DNA from: Rhodoluna sp.
Lineage (GTDB): Bacteria > Actinomycetota > Actinomycetes > Actinomycetales > Microbacteriaceae
Assembly (NCBI GenBank): GCA_016462375.1
Contig: JAEMTJ010000033.1
Coordinates: forward strand, 1-10,016
Direction of reading: 5' to 3'
Length of the DNA stretch: 10,016 bases
A program made the translations under genes and the position numbers. The number at the start of each line of letters is the position of its first letter. Position 1 is the stretch's first letter. The notes under the pieces are model-generated. The model saw only the letters and a program-made list of their open reading frames with translations. It made no database searches and was not told the origin of the DNA. Shown here in pieces: positions 1 through 6,160 of this stretch.

Positions 1-133
1 TATTTGTGGCCACTGCAGCCTGAGAGCTCTGCGAAGACGCTAAAAGCGAGGCAAAGACTAGTGCAAACAAGACCATTGAAAGAACTGGTTTAGAAGTGGC
101 TTTTAGAATGCCCGAAATCCTTGTAGGTGTCAT
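1..133 (-). CDS. N-terminus of an exported protein of unknown function (partial)
   Basis: A leftward reading frame starts at ATG (133-131) and stays open to the window edge, giving 44 codons. The encoded N-terminus begins MTPTRISGILK, followed by a hydrophobic stretch (about residues 17-32, rich in V, L, F, A) and then SSQSSQAAVATN. This is a classic Sec signal peptide: basic n-region, hydrophobic core, and small residues (AxA-like) at a likely cleavage site near residues 39-42. There is no lipobox cysteine in the visible part. The start is supported by AGGA (plus-strand TCCT, 142-145) placed 8 bases upstream. A second in-frame ATG at 142-140 would add three residues but lacks a ribosome site. 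The gene follows another secreted-protein gene on the same strand. The mature protein lies outside the window, so function cannot be judged. Confidence 0.72.
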   Translation of the reverse strand, partial: MTPTRISGILKATSKPVLSMVLFALVFASLLASSQSSQAAVATN

Positions 134-402
134 GTTTGTCATCCTAGCAGATAGGTAATTCGAGTTCGAGAGGCGTGGTTTCTGGTTTCTGTTTTAAAAA
201 ATTTGACTGGGATGCGATGGTAAAAGAGTCATTTGCAACAATATCTGCATCAGTGCTCTCCGGCTAGAATTCAACTCCAGCTGCTGCCTGATTTGATTAT
301 TCGGCTAATCCTTTAGGCAGTGTTTGGGTCAAGATAAGAGGACTGGGCTTCTTTCACAGATGCCTGCTAGATCATCCATTAGCGGTTAACCTTTGCTAAG
401 CC
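134..402. other. Intergenic region between two leftward secreted-protein genes
   Basis: This 269-base stretch lies between the stop codon of the large repeat protein and the start of the partial exported-protein gene. It should hold a promoter for the latter and perhaps a terminator for the former. I found no convincing -35/-10 pair reading leftward and no reading frame that looks coding. The only marked structures are an imperfect inverted repeat (284-320, listed separately), an A/T tract near 193-203, and a weak direct repeat TTCGAGTTCGAG near 159-170. Confidence 0.6.
284..320 (-). terminator. Imperfect hairpin, possible terminator without U-tract
   Basis: CTGCCT followed by GATT (284-293) pairs with AATC (307-310) and AGGCAG (315-320), leaving a 4-base bulge (CTTT, 311-314) and a loop of about 13 bases. 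It lies 83-119 bases downstream of the stop codon of the large repeat protein. No run of U follows on the leftward transcript, so it is not a textbook intrinsic terminator. Actinobacterial terminators can lack the U-tract, which keeps this open. It could equally be a chance inverted repeat. Confidence 0.25.
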
Positions 403-3400
403 CTACTTCCCAGTCTTGCTTACCTTGATCTGAACGACCTTACTTAGAGCTAGGTATTTACCTGAGGTAGGGGAGGTTAGGGTTATTGCACACTTACCTG
501 CCTTCTTACCTGCGGTTACCTTCAACATCTTGGTTGTTGTCTTCTGTCCATTAACCGTTGTTGTTATAGAAACTACTTTGGTGGTGCAGGGTCCTGTGAC
601 GGTAAAGGAGGCTAAGGCTTTTGTGTTAGTGATAATGGCTAGGTTGGTTATTGCCTTGAACTTGAGAGCCTTAGGAGCTTTGAGGCCAGGAATGGTTTGA
701 ACTATTGGCTTGTAACAATCTTCTATCGTCTTAGATGCAGTAGTTGCTGTGGTCATACCGACAGGGCACAGGGTCGCGTCTATTGCTGCTGTCGTTGACA
801 CGTAATACCCAACTGGTGAAGGTAAGCAGGCTGTTGATCCTGTTGCGGAACTGTATGTTCCGATTTTGCACTCAGAAGCGGCTATCGACCCTGTGCTTGA
901 AATGTAGTAGCCAGCTGGTGCTGGCATACATGCGCTCGAGCCTGTGTTTGCGGTGAAACTGCCTGGCTGACATTTAGTGGCCTTTGTAGCACCTTCGGTA
1001 GCTACGAAGGATCCAGCTGGGGCTAATAGACACTCGGTGGAGTTTCTGGTTGCAGTAAATGTTCCTACTTCGCATTTTGTTGCTTCTGTTGCTGAAGTCG
1101 TTGACACATAAGATCCAGCTGGTGCGATTTTACAAATTGTTGATTTAGTTACTGAAGTGAAGGTTCCGACAGCGCAAGGGGTTGCTAAAGCCGCACCAGT
1201 GGTTGCTACGAAGGTTCCAGCCGGTGCCGGAAGGCAACTGGCGAACCCTGCGGATGGAGTGTAGGTTCCGACAGCACACTCTTTTGAACTCTTTGCAGCC
1301 TTAGCAGCGACAAATGAGCCTGCTGGTGCCGCTAAGCAATTGGCGGCACCTGCATTCGGAGCGTAAGTGCCAACCGGGCAAGGTAACTGAGTCGTTTGGC
1401 CTGATGTCGATGTGAAGTAGCCGGGGTCTGTTGTAACGCAATCGCTTGCGCTGGCTAAGAAATACTGGCCAGCCAAACAAGACCCTATTCCAACCCCATA
1501 AACCAGGTTGCGTTTTGTTGAATGCAATTCTGCTTGGAATACCAACTTCTCGTCGAAGGTGGTCAGGCCCCTCGGGTGGCTCAACTTGGCTCCTGGAAAA
1601 CCCTCGCTGATGAGATTGCCAGTTACACCGTCTGTTACGAATATCTTGGTTTCGTCTTCGGCAATTGAGTTGGCTATGAAATATAGTTTGTTTCCAAAAA
1701 CCAGCGCTGGTAAGGAGTACTCGCCTACTTCAGGGGCAATCCAGATGGTCTTTAGGTTACTGACCGATGTGCCATTGAACTTATTGAGGCTTGTTGCCGT
1801 TGCTGAACTGGCTATGAAATAAAGAGCCTTGTTGTAAACAACTAGCCCGCTAGGAGCTCCATCAGATGGTCCCGCCAACAAGTCGCTGACCAGAGTAGCT
1901 TTACCAGACTTGAATGAATAGAGCTCTCGGCCAGTATTTGCAGTGTGAGCACTGAAAAACAATTTACTGTTGAAGACGATTAGATCTTCAGGATTAGAAC
2001 CAATTTCACCAGTATTCAGATCGGCAGCGATGGCAGTTTTTGTTCCGTCATACGAATAGATTTCTGAGCCAGTGTCAACATTTCCGGCAGCGAAGTAGAG
2101 TGCATCATCAAACACTGTTAGGTAACTTGGTGCAGCACTTTCCGTGCCAACTGCAATGTCCTGGACTAGAGCTGTCGTTGTGCCATCAAAAGTGTAGAGT
2201 TCAGTGCCCGCAGATTGGGTATTTGCAGCAAACACGAGATAGTTCCTGAATGCAGTTAGATTAGAAGGATTTGAATCACGCGTTCCCTCGGCTAGATCGG
2301 CAACCAGTTCAACGGCCACCCCATCGAAACTGTATAGTTCTGCACCGGTTTGCGGTCTAAACGCGCTGAAGTACAACTTGTCACCAAATGTGATTAGGGA
2401 CATCGGGTTCGAGCCTTGGTTTCCTGGATTTATGTCAGCGACAAGGCTGATAGTTGCCCCATCGGTAACAAAGAGTTCAGTACCAACCTCAGCGTTTGCG
2501 GAAGCAAAATATAGTTTTCCATTTAGCTTTGCATACGTGGGGGAGGAGTTGCGGTCCACGCTGGAATCCAACATTGCAATCTCTGAGGTTGAAGTGCCAT
2601 CGTAGGAAAACAAACCTGAAGAATTGCTGACTAACTCTTCTATGGAGAAATACAACAGGTTCTTGTAAACGGTTAAATCTCGAGGGTTGGAACCAAGAGG
2701 CCCCTGCTTAATGTCATCTCTCAGAGAGATCTGTTGCCCGTTATAAGAAAATAGTTCCGTGCCGGTCTCTGTAGTTTTGGCGGCGAAAAATAACTGATTA
2801 TTGAATACCTGAAACTCTGCTGGCGCTGACGATAGCTGTCCAACAAAAAGGTCTGAGACCAGCGTCGAGTTAGTGCCATCGAAACTATGTAGTTCTTTGC
2901 CAGCGGCCTCTGTTTTAGCTGAGAAATAGAGCTTGTCCTTGTAGACAGTAAGGTCTGTGGGGCTAGAACTTAGCAATCCAAGATTAATGTCGCTAGCAAG
3001 AGTTACCGCCGTTCCGTCGAATTTATAGAGTTCGAAGCCAGTTTCGGTCGTTCTTGCAGAGAAGTAAAGTGCGTCATTGAATATCGTTAAGTCAGTAGCG
3101 AAGGAATTGGCTGTGCCAGGGGCGATGTTAGCGACTAAAGACACCACTTGAGACTTGAGTACAAACAGTTCAATGCCGTATTGCTTTTTGTAAGCGTTGA
3201 AGTATAAATTGTTGTTGTAGATTGTCAGATCCATTGGGTCTGAACTTCCAGCACCTAGTTCTATGTCAAACACCAGCGATACTTTTGACCCGTCGTAGCT
3301 GAAGAGCTCAGAGCCAGTTTCCGATGTGTAAGCGGTGAAATAGAGCTGATTATTGAATGAAATATAATCACCATCTTGGATTAGAGAGTCATCAGGCCCT

Positions 3401-3798
3401 TTTTCTAAATCCGTTACTAGTTTGGTTGATGTGCCGTTGAACTCATACAACTCTCGCCCAGTTGCGGTCGTGTAGGCCGAGAAATACAACTTGTTACCCA
3501 CCACAGTTAGATCAGCTGGTTCGGAACCTGAGACACCTTTCAAGATGTCTGAAACAAGCTTCGTTTTGGAACCGTCGAAAGAATATAGTTCGTTACCCGT
3601 GGCTTCTGAAGATCCTGCGAAATATAGTTTGTCGTTGAACTGAGTCCTATAGTCGACGTCCGTGAGGAAGTTGGTTGCTTCATCGACTGATGTTGTCATC
3701 CTCGTCTCTGCCAGAGCAACATATTCAGGTGCCGTCAAAAAGAGCGAAAATACAGCAGTTAGCAGTATTGATGTTGCAAATTTTCGTGAAAATGACAA
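403..3798 (-). CDS. Large secreted repeat protein: ELxxDGT-type repeats plus Cys-rich repeats
   Basis: The protein has 1131 residues and no function I can name. Residues 1-30 form a signal peptide (basic start MSFSRK, hydrophobic core, cleavage after ALA at 30). Residues about 54-765 hold 15 repeats of 46-48 residues with the core GxELYSFDGT, then LVxDI, a G/S/P turn, LTVF and KLYFSA. These resemble the ELWxxDGT repeat family and probably fold as beta-propeller blades (inference). Residues 774-1032 are Cys-rich 34-residue repeats with core CxVGTYxxxxGxxxCxxAPAG, similar to GCC2/GCC3 or ephrin-receptor-like repeats. Residues 1033-1131 are Lys/Thr-rich and beta-like with two cysteines (1071, 1103). 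No transmembrane anchor or LPxTG is visible, so it is released or held non-covalently. The start is TTG, directly preceded by an in-frame TAA and served by AGGAG 8 bases upstream. The next Met (34) would lose the signal peptide. A surface-binding, adhesion or scaffold role is plausible but unproven. Confidence 0.9.
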   Translation of the reverse strand: MSFSRKFATSILLTAVFSLFLTAPEYVALAETRMTTSVDEATNFLTDVDYRTQFNDKLYFAGSSEATGNELYSFDGSKTKLVSDILKGVSGSEPADLTVVGNKLYFSAYTTATGRELYEFNGTSTKLVTDLEKGPDDSLIQDGDYISFNNQLYFTAYTSETGSELFSYDGSKVSLVFDIELGAGSSDPMDLTIYNNNLYFNAYKKQYGIELFVLKSQVVSLVANIAPGTANSFATDLTIFNDALYFSARTTETGFELYKFDGTAVTLASDINLGLLSSSPTDLTVYKDKLYFSAKTEAAGKELHSFDGTNSTLVSDLFVGQLSSAPAEFQVFNNQLFFAAKTTETGTELFSYNGQQISLRDDIKQGPLGSNPRDLTVYKNLLYFSIEELVSNSSGLFSYDGTSTSEIAMLDSSVDRNSSPTYAKLNGKLYFASANAEVGTELFVTDGATISLVADINPGNQGSNPMSLITFGDKLYFSAFRPQTGAELYSFDGVAVELVADLAEGTRDSNPSNLTAFRNYLVFAANTQSAGTELYTFDGTTTALVQDIAVGTESAAPSYLTVFDDALYFAAGNVDTGSEIYSYDGTKTAIAADLNTGEIGSNPEDLIVFNSKLFFSAHTANTGRELYSFKSGKATLVSDLLAGPSDGAPSGLVVYNKALYFIASSATATSLNKFNGTSVSNLKTIWIAPEVGEYSLPALVFGNKLYFIANSIAEDETKIFVTDGVTGNLISEGFPGAKLSHPRGLTTFDEKLVFQAELHSTKRNLVYGVGIGSCLAGQYFLASASDCVTTDPGYFTSTSGQTTQLPCPVGTYAPNAGAANCLAAPAGSFVAAKAAKSSKECAVGTYTPSAGFASCLPAPAGTFVATTGAALATPCAVGTFTSVTKSTICKIAPAGSYVSTTSATEATKCEVGTFTATRNSTECLLAPAGSFVATEGATKATKCQPGSFTANTGSSACMPAPAGYYISSTGSIAASECKIGTYSSATGSTACLPSPVGYYVSTTAAIDATLCPVGMTTATTASKTIEDCYKPIVQTIPGLKAPKALKFKAITNLAIITNTKALASFTVTGPCTTKVVSITTTVNGQKTTTKMLKVTAGKKAGKCAITLTSPTSGKYLALSKVVQIKVSKTGK
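703..1479 (-). repeat. Tandem Cys-rich repeats, 102-base period, within the large secreted protein
   Basis: Six exact-length units of 34 residues (residues 807-1010; bases 769-1380) are flanked by a 33-residue leading unit (774-806) and a divergent partial unit (1011-1032). Each unit has two cysteines spaced C-x13-C, with G-T/S-Y/F after the first and A/S-P-A/V-G-x-Y/F-V/I after the second. The units differ in sequence but not in length, so the array is old or under strong length constraint rather than freshly amplified. The paired cysteines suggest one disulfide per unit outside the cell (inference). Confidence 0.88.
1504..3639 (-). repeat. About 15 tandem ELY-type repeats, 138-base period, within the large secreted protein
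   Basis: Fifteen units recur every 46-48 residues. Well-conserved examples carry GRELY, GSELF, GFELY, GTELF or GAELY followed by a [ST]xDG-like turn and, about 30 residues later, KLYFSA. Unit 4 (FVLKSQ in place of the DG turn), unit 8 (SGLF) and unit 14 (LNKFNG) are degenerate. A half unit at residues 54-67 precedes the first full one, as expected if N- and C-terminal strands close a propeller (inference). Fifteen blades would fit two propellers, for example 7 plus 8, but the sequence alone cannot settle this. Confidence 0.85.
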
Positions 3799-3806
3799 TT
3801 ACCCAG

Positions 3807-3811
3807 CTCCT
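3807..3811 (-). promoter_or_regulatory. Ribosome binding site AGGAG that fixes the TTG start
   Basis: On the leftward strand AGGAG lies 8 bases before TTG (3798-3796). It decides the start of the large secreted protein, because the codon directly upstream of TTG is an in-frame TAA and only this start yields the full signal peptide. Confidence 0.8.
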
Positions 3812-3828
3812 GACTTAGCCACTTCACT

Positions 3829-3857
3829 AGGATACTTTTAGTGTTGCGATATCGCAA
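3829..3857 (-). promoter_or_regulatory. Predicted sigma-70-type promoter of the large secreted protein
   Basis: Leftward, TTGCGA (3857-3852) and TATCCT (3834-3829) are separated by exactly 17 bases. The -35 matches TTGACA at four of six positions and the -10 fits TAnnnT. Transcription would begin near 3822, giving a leader of about 24 bases that contains the AGGAG site. The -35 box is embedded in the palindrome at 3843-3858, so binding there would directly affect polymerase access. Confidence 0.6.
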
Positions 3858-3858
3858 C
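3843..3858. promoter_or_regulatory. Perfect 16-bp palindrome, candidate operator
   Basis: GTTGCGATATCGCAAC is fully self-complementary and covers the predicted -35 box of the large secreted protein. As RNA it could form only a 6-bp stem with an AUAU loop and no U-run, so a protein-binding operator for a dimeric regulator fits better than a terminator. Three bases further on lies a second perfect palindrome, ACTAGCTAGT (3862-3871). No regulator gene is present in the window, and I do not recognise the motif. Confidence 0.6.
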
Positions 3859-3861
3859 GAT

Positions 3862-3871
3862 ACTAGCTAGT
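3862..3871. repeat. 10-bp palindrome ACTAGCTAGT beside the candidate operator
   Basis: This perfect 10-bp palindrome lies just upstream of the -35 region of the large secreted protein and 3 bases from the 16-bp palindrome. It may be part of the same control region. A 10-bp palindrome can also occur by chance, so support is limited. Confidence 0.3.
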
Positions 3872-3889
3872 CAGACCTCAAAAGACTCT

Positions 3890-4639
3890 TCATTGTTGCG
3901 CTGAAATGTTTTTCGAGCTGTTGTTCTTGACGTTTCCGGCCTCGATACCGACCGGCCAAAATTCTACTTGTTCTGCAATCTGGTCTGACTCTTGAGATAG
4001 CTCGTCTAGCAAGTCCTGGGTGGTGTTTTCGGGGTCCTCTAGGTTCTCTGGGTCTAGCCATTCAGCCATGGCTGATTCGGATAGCAGGATTGGATTTCTC
4101 TCGTGAATGAACTCAAGAGGTTTTGCGGCATCTTTGGTGAGAATTGCGAAGGACAGCAGCCATCGTGTTGGGTCATTTTCCGCTTTTGAAGGATCTCGCC
4201 ACCAGTCATAGATACCGGCTAGAGCAAGCATGCCCTGGTCACCAGCGTTGATGTAATAAGGCTGTTTAGAACCATCTTCTTTGATCTGCCATTCGTAATA
4301 GCCAGAGACTGGCATTACACAGTGCTGTCTTAAAACTGCGTTTCTAAAAGTTGGTTTCTGAAGAACAGTTTCTATTCTCGCGTTGTTATGCAGGGGAGTG
4401 TTTTGAGATCCTTGAGAGTTTCTAGGGATAAGACCCCATCTGGCTGCATGCATTTGTCTTCTTAGCTCTCCTGCATGATCGCCCTCGTTCTCTTTGAGAA
4501 CTCGGTCAACAATTATTGAGGCTGGAAGCGATGGTGGGTTGTTGTATGTAATGCCTGGTTGTTCACCGATTACATCGTCAATGTCAAAAAGGGTAACTAG
4601 TTCACCAATAGATCTGGCAACAACTGTTCTTCCGCACAT
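3890..4639 (-). CDS. SRAP domain protein (YedK/HMCES type), abasic-site DNA-protein crosslinker
   Basis: The protein has 249 residues, a normal length for the family. SRAP proteins bind abasic sites in single-stranded DNA and trap them covalently through Cys2 after removal of Met1. The sequence starts MCGR, so Cys2 is present. Further family residues are visible: YNNPPS (32-37), RWGLIP (67-72), the NAR motif with Asn86 and Glu90, SGYYEW (112-117, with Glu116 in the active-site glutamate position) and His179 in FIHERNP. The last motif usually reads HxRMP, and Met is replaced by Asn here. The C-terminal 50 residues are acidic then Asn/Ser-rich. The ATG overlaps the TAA of the upstream dedA gene by one base (TAATG), which suggests translational coupling, with no strong ribosome site of its own. 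It is the last gene of the leftward pabC-dedA-SRAP cluster. I see no SOS box near it. Confidence 0.93.
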   Translation of the reverse strand: MCGRTVVARSIGELVTLFDIDDVIGEQPGITYNNPPSLPASIIVDRVLKENEGDHAGELRRQMHAARWGLIPRNSQGSQNTPLHNNARIETVLQKPTFRNAVLRQHCVMPVSGYYEWQIKEDGSKQPYYINAGDQGMLALAGIYDWWRDPSKAENDPTRWLLSFAILTKDAAKPLEFIHERNPILLSESAMAEWLDPENLEDPENTTQDLLDELSQESDQIAEQVEFWPVGIEAGNVKNNSSKNISAQQ

Positions 4640-5343
4640 TAAGCGTTAGGTCTCTTCATGTCAGCTTCACGAAGTTTCTTAGCTCTAGCTTTAGCTTTAG
4701 CTTCTTCTGATTCTTCAATCATTGCTGTTGCTGATTTCTCTAGTCTTTTTTTGACTATGGTGATAACTACGAGGAAAACCAAGATTATTCCTGCAAAGAT
4801 TGCTCCACCAAATTTGAATTGTTTTAGAGCACCTGTCGACTCTTTAGCTAGCCAACCAATACTTAGGTAAACACTTGACCAGACAGCACAAGCTCCAGCT
4901 GTCCAAGAAATAAATGTCTTATAGGTCATCTTGGTCATACCTGCGGTCACAGGAACTATTGAGTGCAGGACGGGCAAGAATCTGGACATTGCAATTGCAA
5001 GGCCGCCACGTGATTCAACAAACGCGTCAGCTTGGTACCAGACCTTGTCTGGAACTTTCTGACCCAGCTTGCTAGATCTAATTCGAGTACCAAATACCCG
5101 CCCGATATAGAAACCTAGGGATTCTCCAATTACCGAACCTGCCATCACGGATATGAAGAGGAAAAGGAAATCAACCCAGTCTCGAACCATGGCTCCAGCG
5201 GCTAAAACTATAGTGTCTCCTGGGATTAGAAGACCAACGAAAAGGCTGGTTTCTAGGAGAATTGCCAAGCCCGCAATAACATCTCGCCACAGTGGGTCAA
5301 AGCTTTGCACACTGTTATTTAGCCAGTCGATGAACTCGTTCAT
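4639..5343 (-). CDS. DedA family membrane protein (SNARE-associated/VTT domain)
   Basis: The protein has 234 residues. DedA proteins are polytopic membrane proteins linked to lipid-carrier recycling or lipid scrambling, membrane potential and envelope stress resistance; the substrate of this one is unknown. Visible family features are the ETSLFVGLLIPGDT region (31-44, with the acidic residue and the PGD turn of the re-entrant loop), a GxxxGxxxG-like segment around 69-81, and SRFLPVLHSIVPVTAG (120-135). In many DedA proteins the last motif has Arg where His127 stands here. Hydrophobic segments lie at about 22-53, 58-82, 116-160 and 178-197. The C-terminus (199-234) is a highly charged Lys/Ala/Glu tail, probably cytoplasmic. 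The gene begins 7 bases after pabC and overlaps the SRAP gene by one base, so it is the middle gene of an operon. The ribosome site is weak (GGAA within the pabC end). Confidence 0.9.
   Translation of the reverse strand: MNEFIDWLNNSVQSFDPLWRDVIAGLAILLETSLFVGLLIPGDTIVLAAGAMVRDWVDFLFLFISVMAGSVIGESLGFYIGRVFGTRIRSSKLGQKVPDKVWYQADAFVESRGGLAIAMSRFLPVLHSIVPVTAGMTKMTYKTFISWTAGACAVWSSVYLSIGWLAKESTGALKQFKFGGAIFAGIILVFLVVITIVKKRLEKSATAMIEESEEAKAKARAKKLREADMKRPNA
4681..4704. repeat. Imperfect tandem hexamer in the dedA 3' end
   Basis: About four imperfect copies of a TAGCTT-like hexamer (AGCTCT, AGCTTT, AGCTTT, AGCTTC) encode the alternating Ala-Lys/Arg run KAKARAK in the DedA tail. The period is a multiple of three, so gain or loss of a copy would change tail length and not the frame. 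Confidence 0.6.
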
Positions 5344-5350
5344 TAAACAA

Positions 5351-6124
5351 TCATTCCACAGGCACTTGAGGAAGTTGTGTTTCTAGGAGTTTCAAACGCT
5401 GATTGAATTTTTCAACGTGCTCACCTGATTTGAAATCGTTTGATAGCCCAACCCAGTTCTTGACCACTCTGATGCCTTGGAGTGACGAGAGTATCCAGAG
5501 TTCTAAGCCGACTAAATCGTCTGGCCGGACATGTTCCATTCTGGTTTGGATGTTCAGGCTCTTAGCAACGGTGAAGATTTCAGTTCTGGTTACCGATTCC
5601 AGCCAAGGTATTTCAACGCCTGGTGCGCAAAGCAAATCTCCTCGCCACCAAACCAGTGAGGATAAAGCACCTTCGCTGACTTCACCATAGGAAGTCAGCA
5701 GCACTGCTTCATCTGCAGCATGAGCTGCAGCTTGTTCTCTCATAATTTGACCTAGTTCCAGCTCTGGGCCTTTAGTACTCAGGTCTAGCCTTGGGTCAGG
5801 TTCTGGATAGGTCCAAAGGGTTGCTGGACCAAGTTGTTCGGGGGCAGCTCTGATGTGAACAAGGAGTTCTTCTCTCAGTTCAATTCTTGGAAAGAATCTG
5901 CCTGTTCGAGGGATTAGTGCCAGCGCTTGTTCTAGGAAGTTCTCTAAGTTTGGGAGTAGTTCTGGAGCTTTGGTCTGAATGCCTCTTCTAAACCTGTCTA
6001 GGTGGTGATTCAAAGATCTAGTTCTGCCATTGACTACCAGAAATGAGTCGGCTACCAGCACCGGTTGTGCTGATTGCTCAACAGCTATCAGCTGTTGATT
6101 TCTGTATGCGTACGACTGACTCAT
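5351..6124 (-). CDS. pabC: Class IV PLP aminotransferase fold, probable 4-amino-4-deoxychorismate lyase
   Basis: The protein has 257 residues, normal for PabC. PabC splits 4-amino-4-deoxychorismate into p-aminobenzoate and pyruvate for folate synthesis. Lys118 (in STKGPEL) lies 19 residues before the ADEA motif (137-140), the same spacing as from the PLP-binding Lys of E. coli PabC, which I aligned from memory. Other family marks are ADSFLVVNG (25-33), the HLDRF motif (41-45), VSEG with Glu151 in the PLP-ring position, Thr179-Arg180 and the SSLQGIRVV segment (213-221). The common DRGFLYGDG N-terminal motif is absent and replaced by VADSFLV, as I recall from actinobacterial members. Class IV also contains branched-chain and D-amino acid aminotransferases, so the lyase call rests partly on the divergent pabB neighbour. 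The ATG lacks a ribosome site and lies 8 bases after a TATAGA box, so the mRNA is probably leaderless. Confidence 0.75.
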   Translation of the reverse strand: MSQSYAYRNQQLIAVEQSAQPVLVADSFLVVNGRTRSLNHHLDRFRRGIQTKAPELLPNLENFLEQALALIPRTGRFFPRIELREELLVHIRAAPEQLGPATLWTYPEPDPRLDLSTKGPELELGQIMREQAAAHAADEAVLLTSYGEVSEGALSSLVWWRGDLLCAPGVEIPWLESVTRTEIFTVAKSLNIQTRMEHVRPDDLVGLELWILSSLQGIRVVKNWVGLSNDFKSGEHVEKFNQRLKLLETQLPQVPVE

Positions 6125-6132
6125 GGCTCTAA

Positions 6133-6140
6133 TCTATAGT
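6133..6140. promoter_or_regulatory. Shared symmetric -10 element of the divergent pabC/pabB promoter
   Basis: The sequence TCTATAGT contains the palindrome CTATAG. Leftward it reads TATAGA (6138-6133), ending 8 bases before the pabC ATG, so transcription would start at or within a base or two of that ATG. Rightward it reads TATAGT (6135-6140), placing a pabB start near 6147, with the ribosome site at 6155-6160 in the leader. No good -35 hexamer is visible at 17 bases on either side, so both calls rest on the -10 box and geometry. Confidence 0.5.
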
Positions 6141-6154
6141 TAGTGATTCAAGTT

Positions 6155-6160
6155 AAAGGA
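6155..6160 (+). promoter_or_regulatory. Ribosome binding site of pabB
   Basis: AAAGGA ends 10 bases before the ATG at 6171. It is the best purine-rich match in the 46-base gap and supports this start, in contrast to the divergent pabC, which has none. Confidence 0.55.

Noticed and set aside
341..415. Inverted repeat GACTGGG (341-347) and CCCAGTC (409-415) around the stop of the large secreted protein
   Set aside because: The arms are 61 bases apart and one lies inside the coding region; pairing over this distance is weak and likely chance.
703..3639. Periodic DNA that could be mistaken for a CRISPR or satellite array
   Set aside because: The periods (102 and 138 bases) follow codon-level protein repeats, with diverged DNA and an uninterrupted reading frame.
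3843..3858. The 16-bp palindrome read as a terminator of the pabC-dedA-SRAP operon
   Set aside because: The RNA hairpin would have only a 6-bp stem and no U-run follows, while the site coincides with a well-spaced -35 box, so an operator is the better reading.
3867..4061. Arg-rich 64-codon frame on the same strand as the SRAP gene, in another frame
   Set aside because: It overlaps the SRAP C-terminus and extends into the promoter gap. High Arg/Pro content is typical of an off-frame reading, and no start signal supports it.
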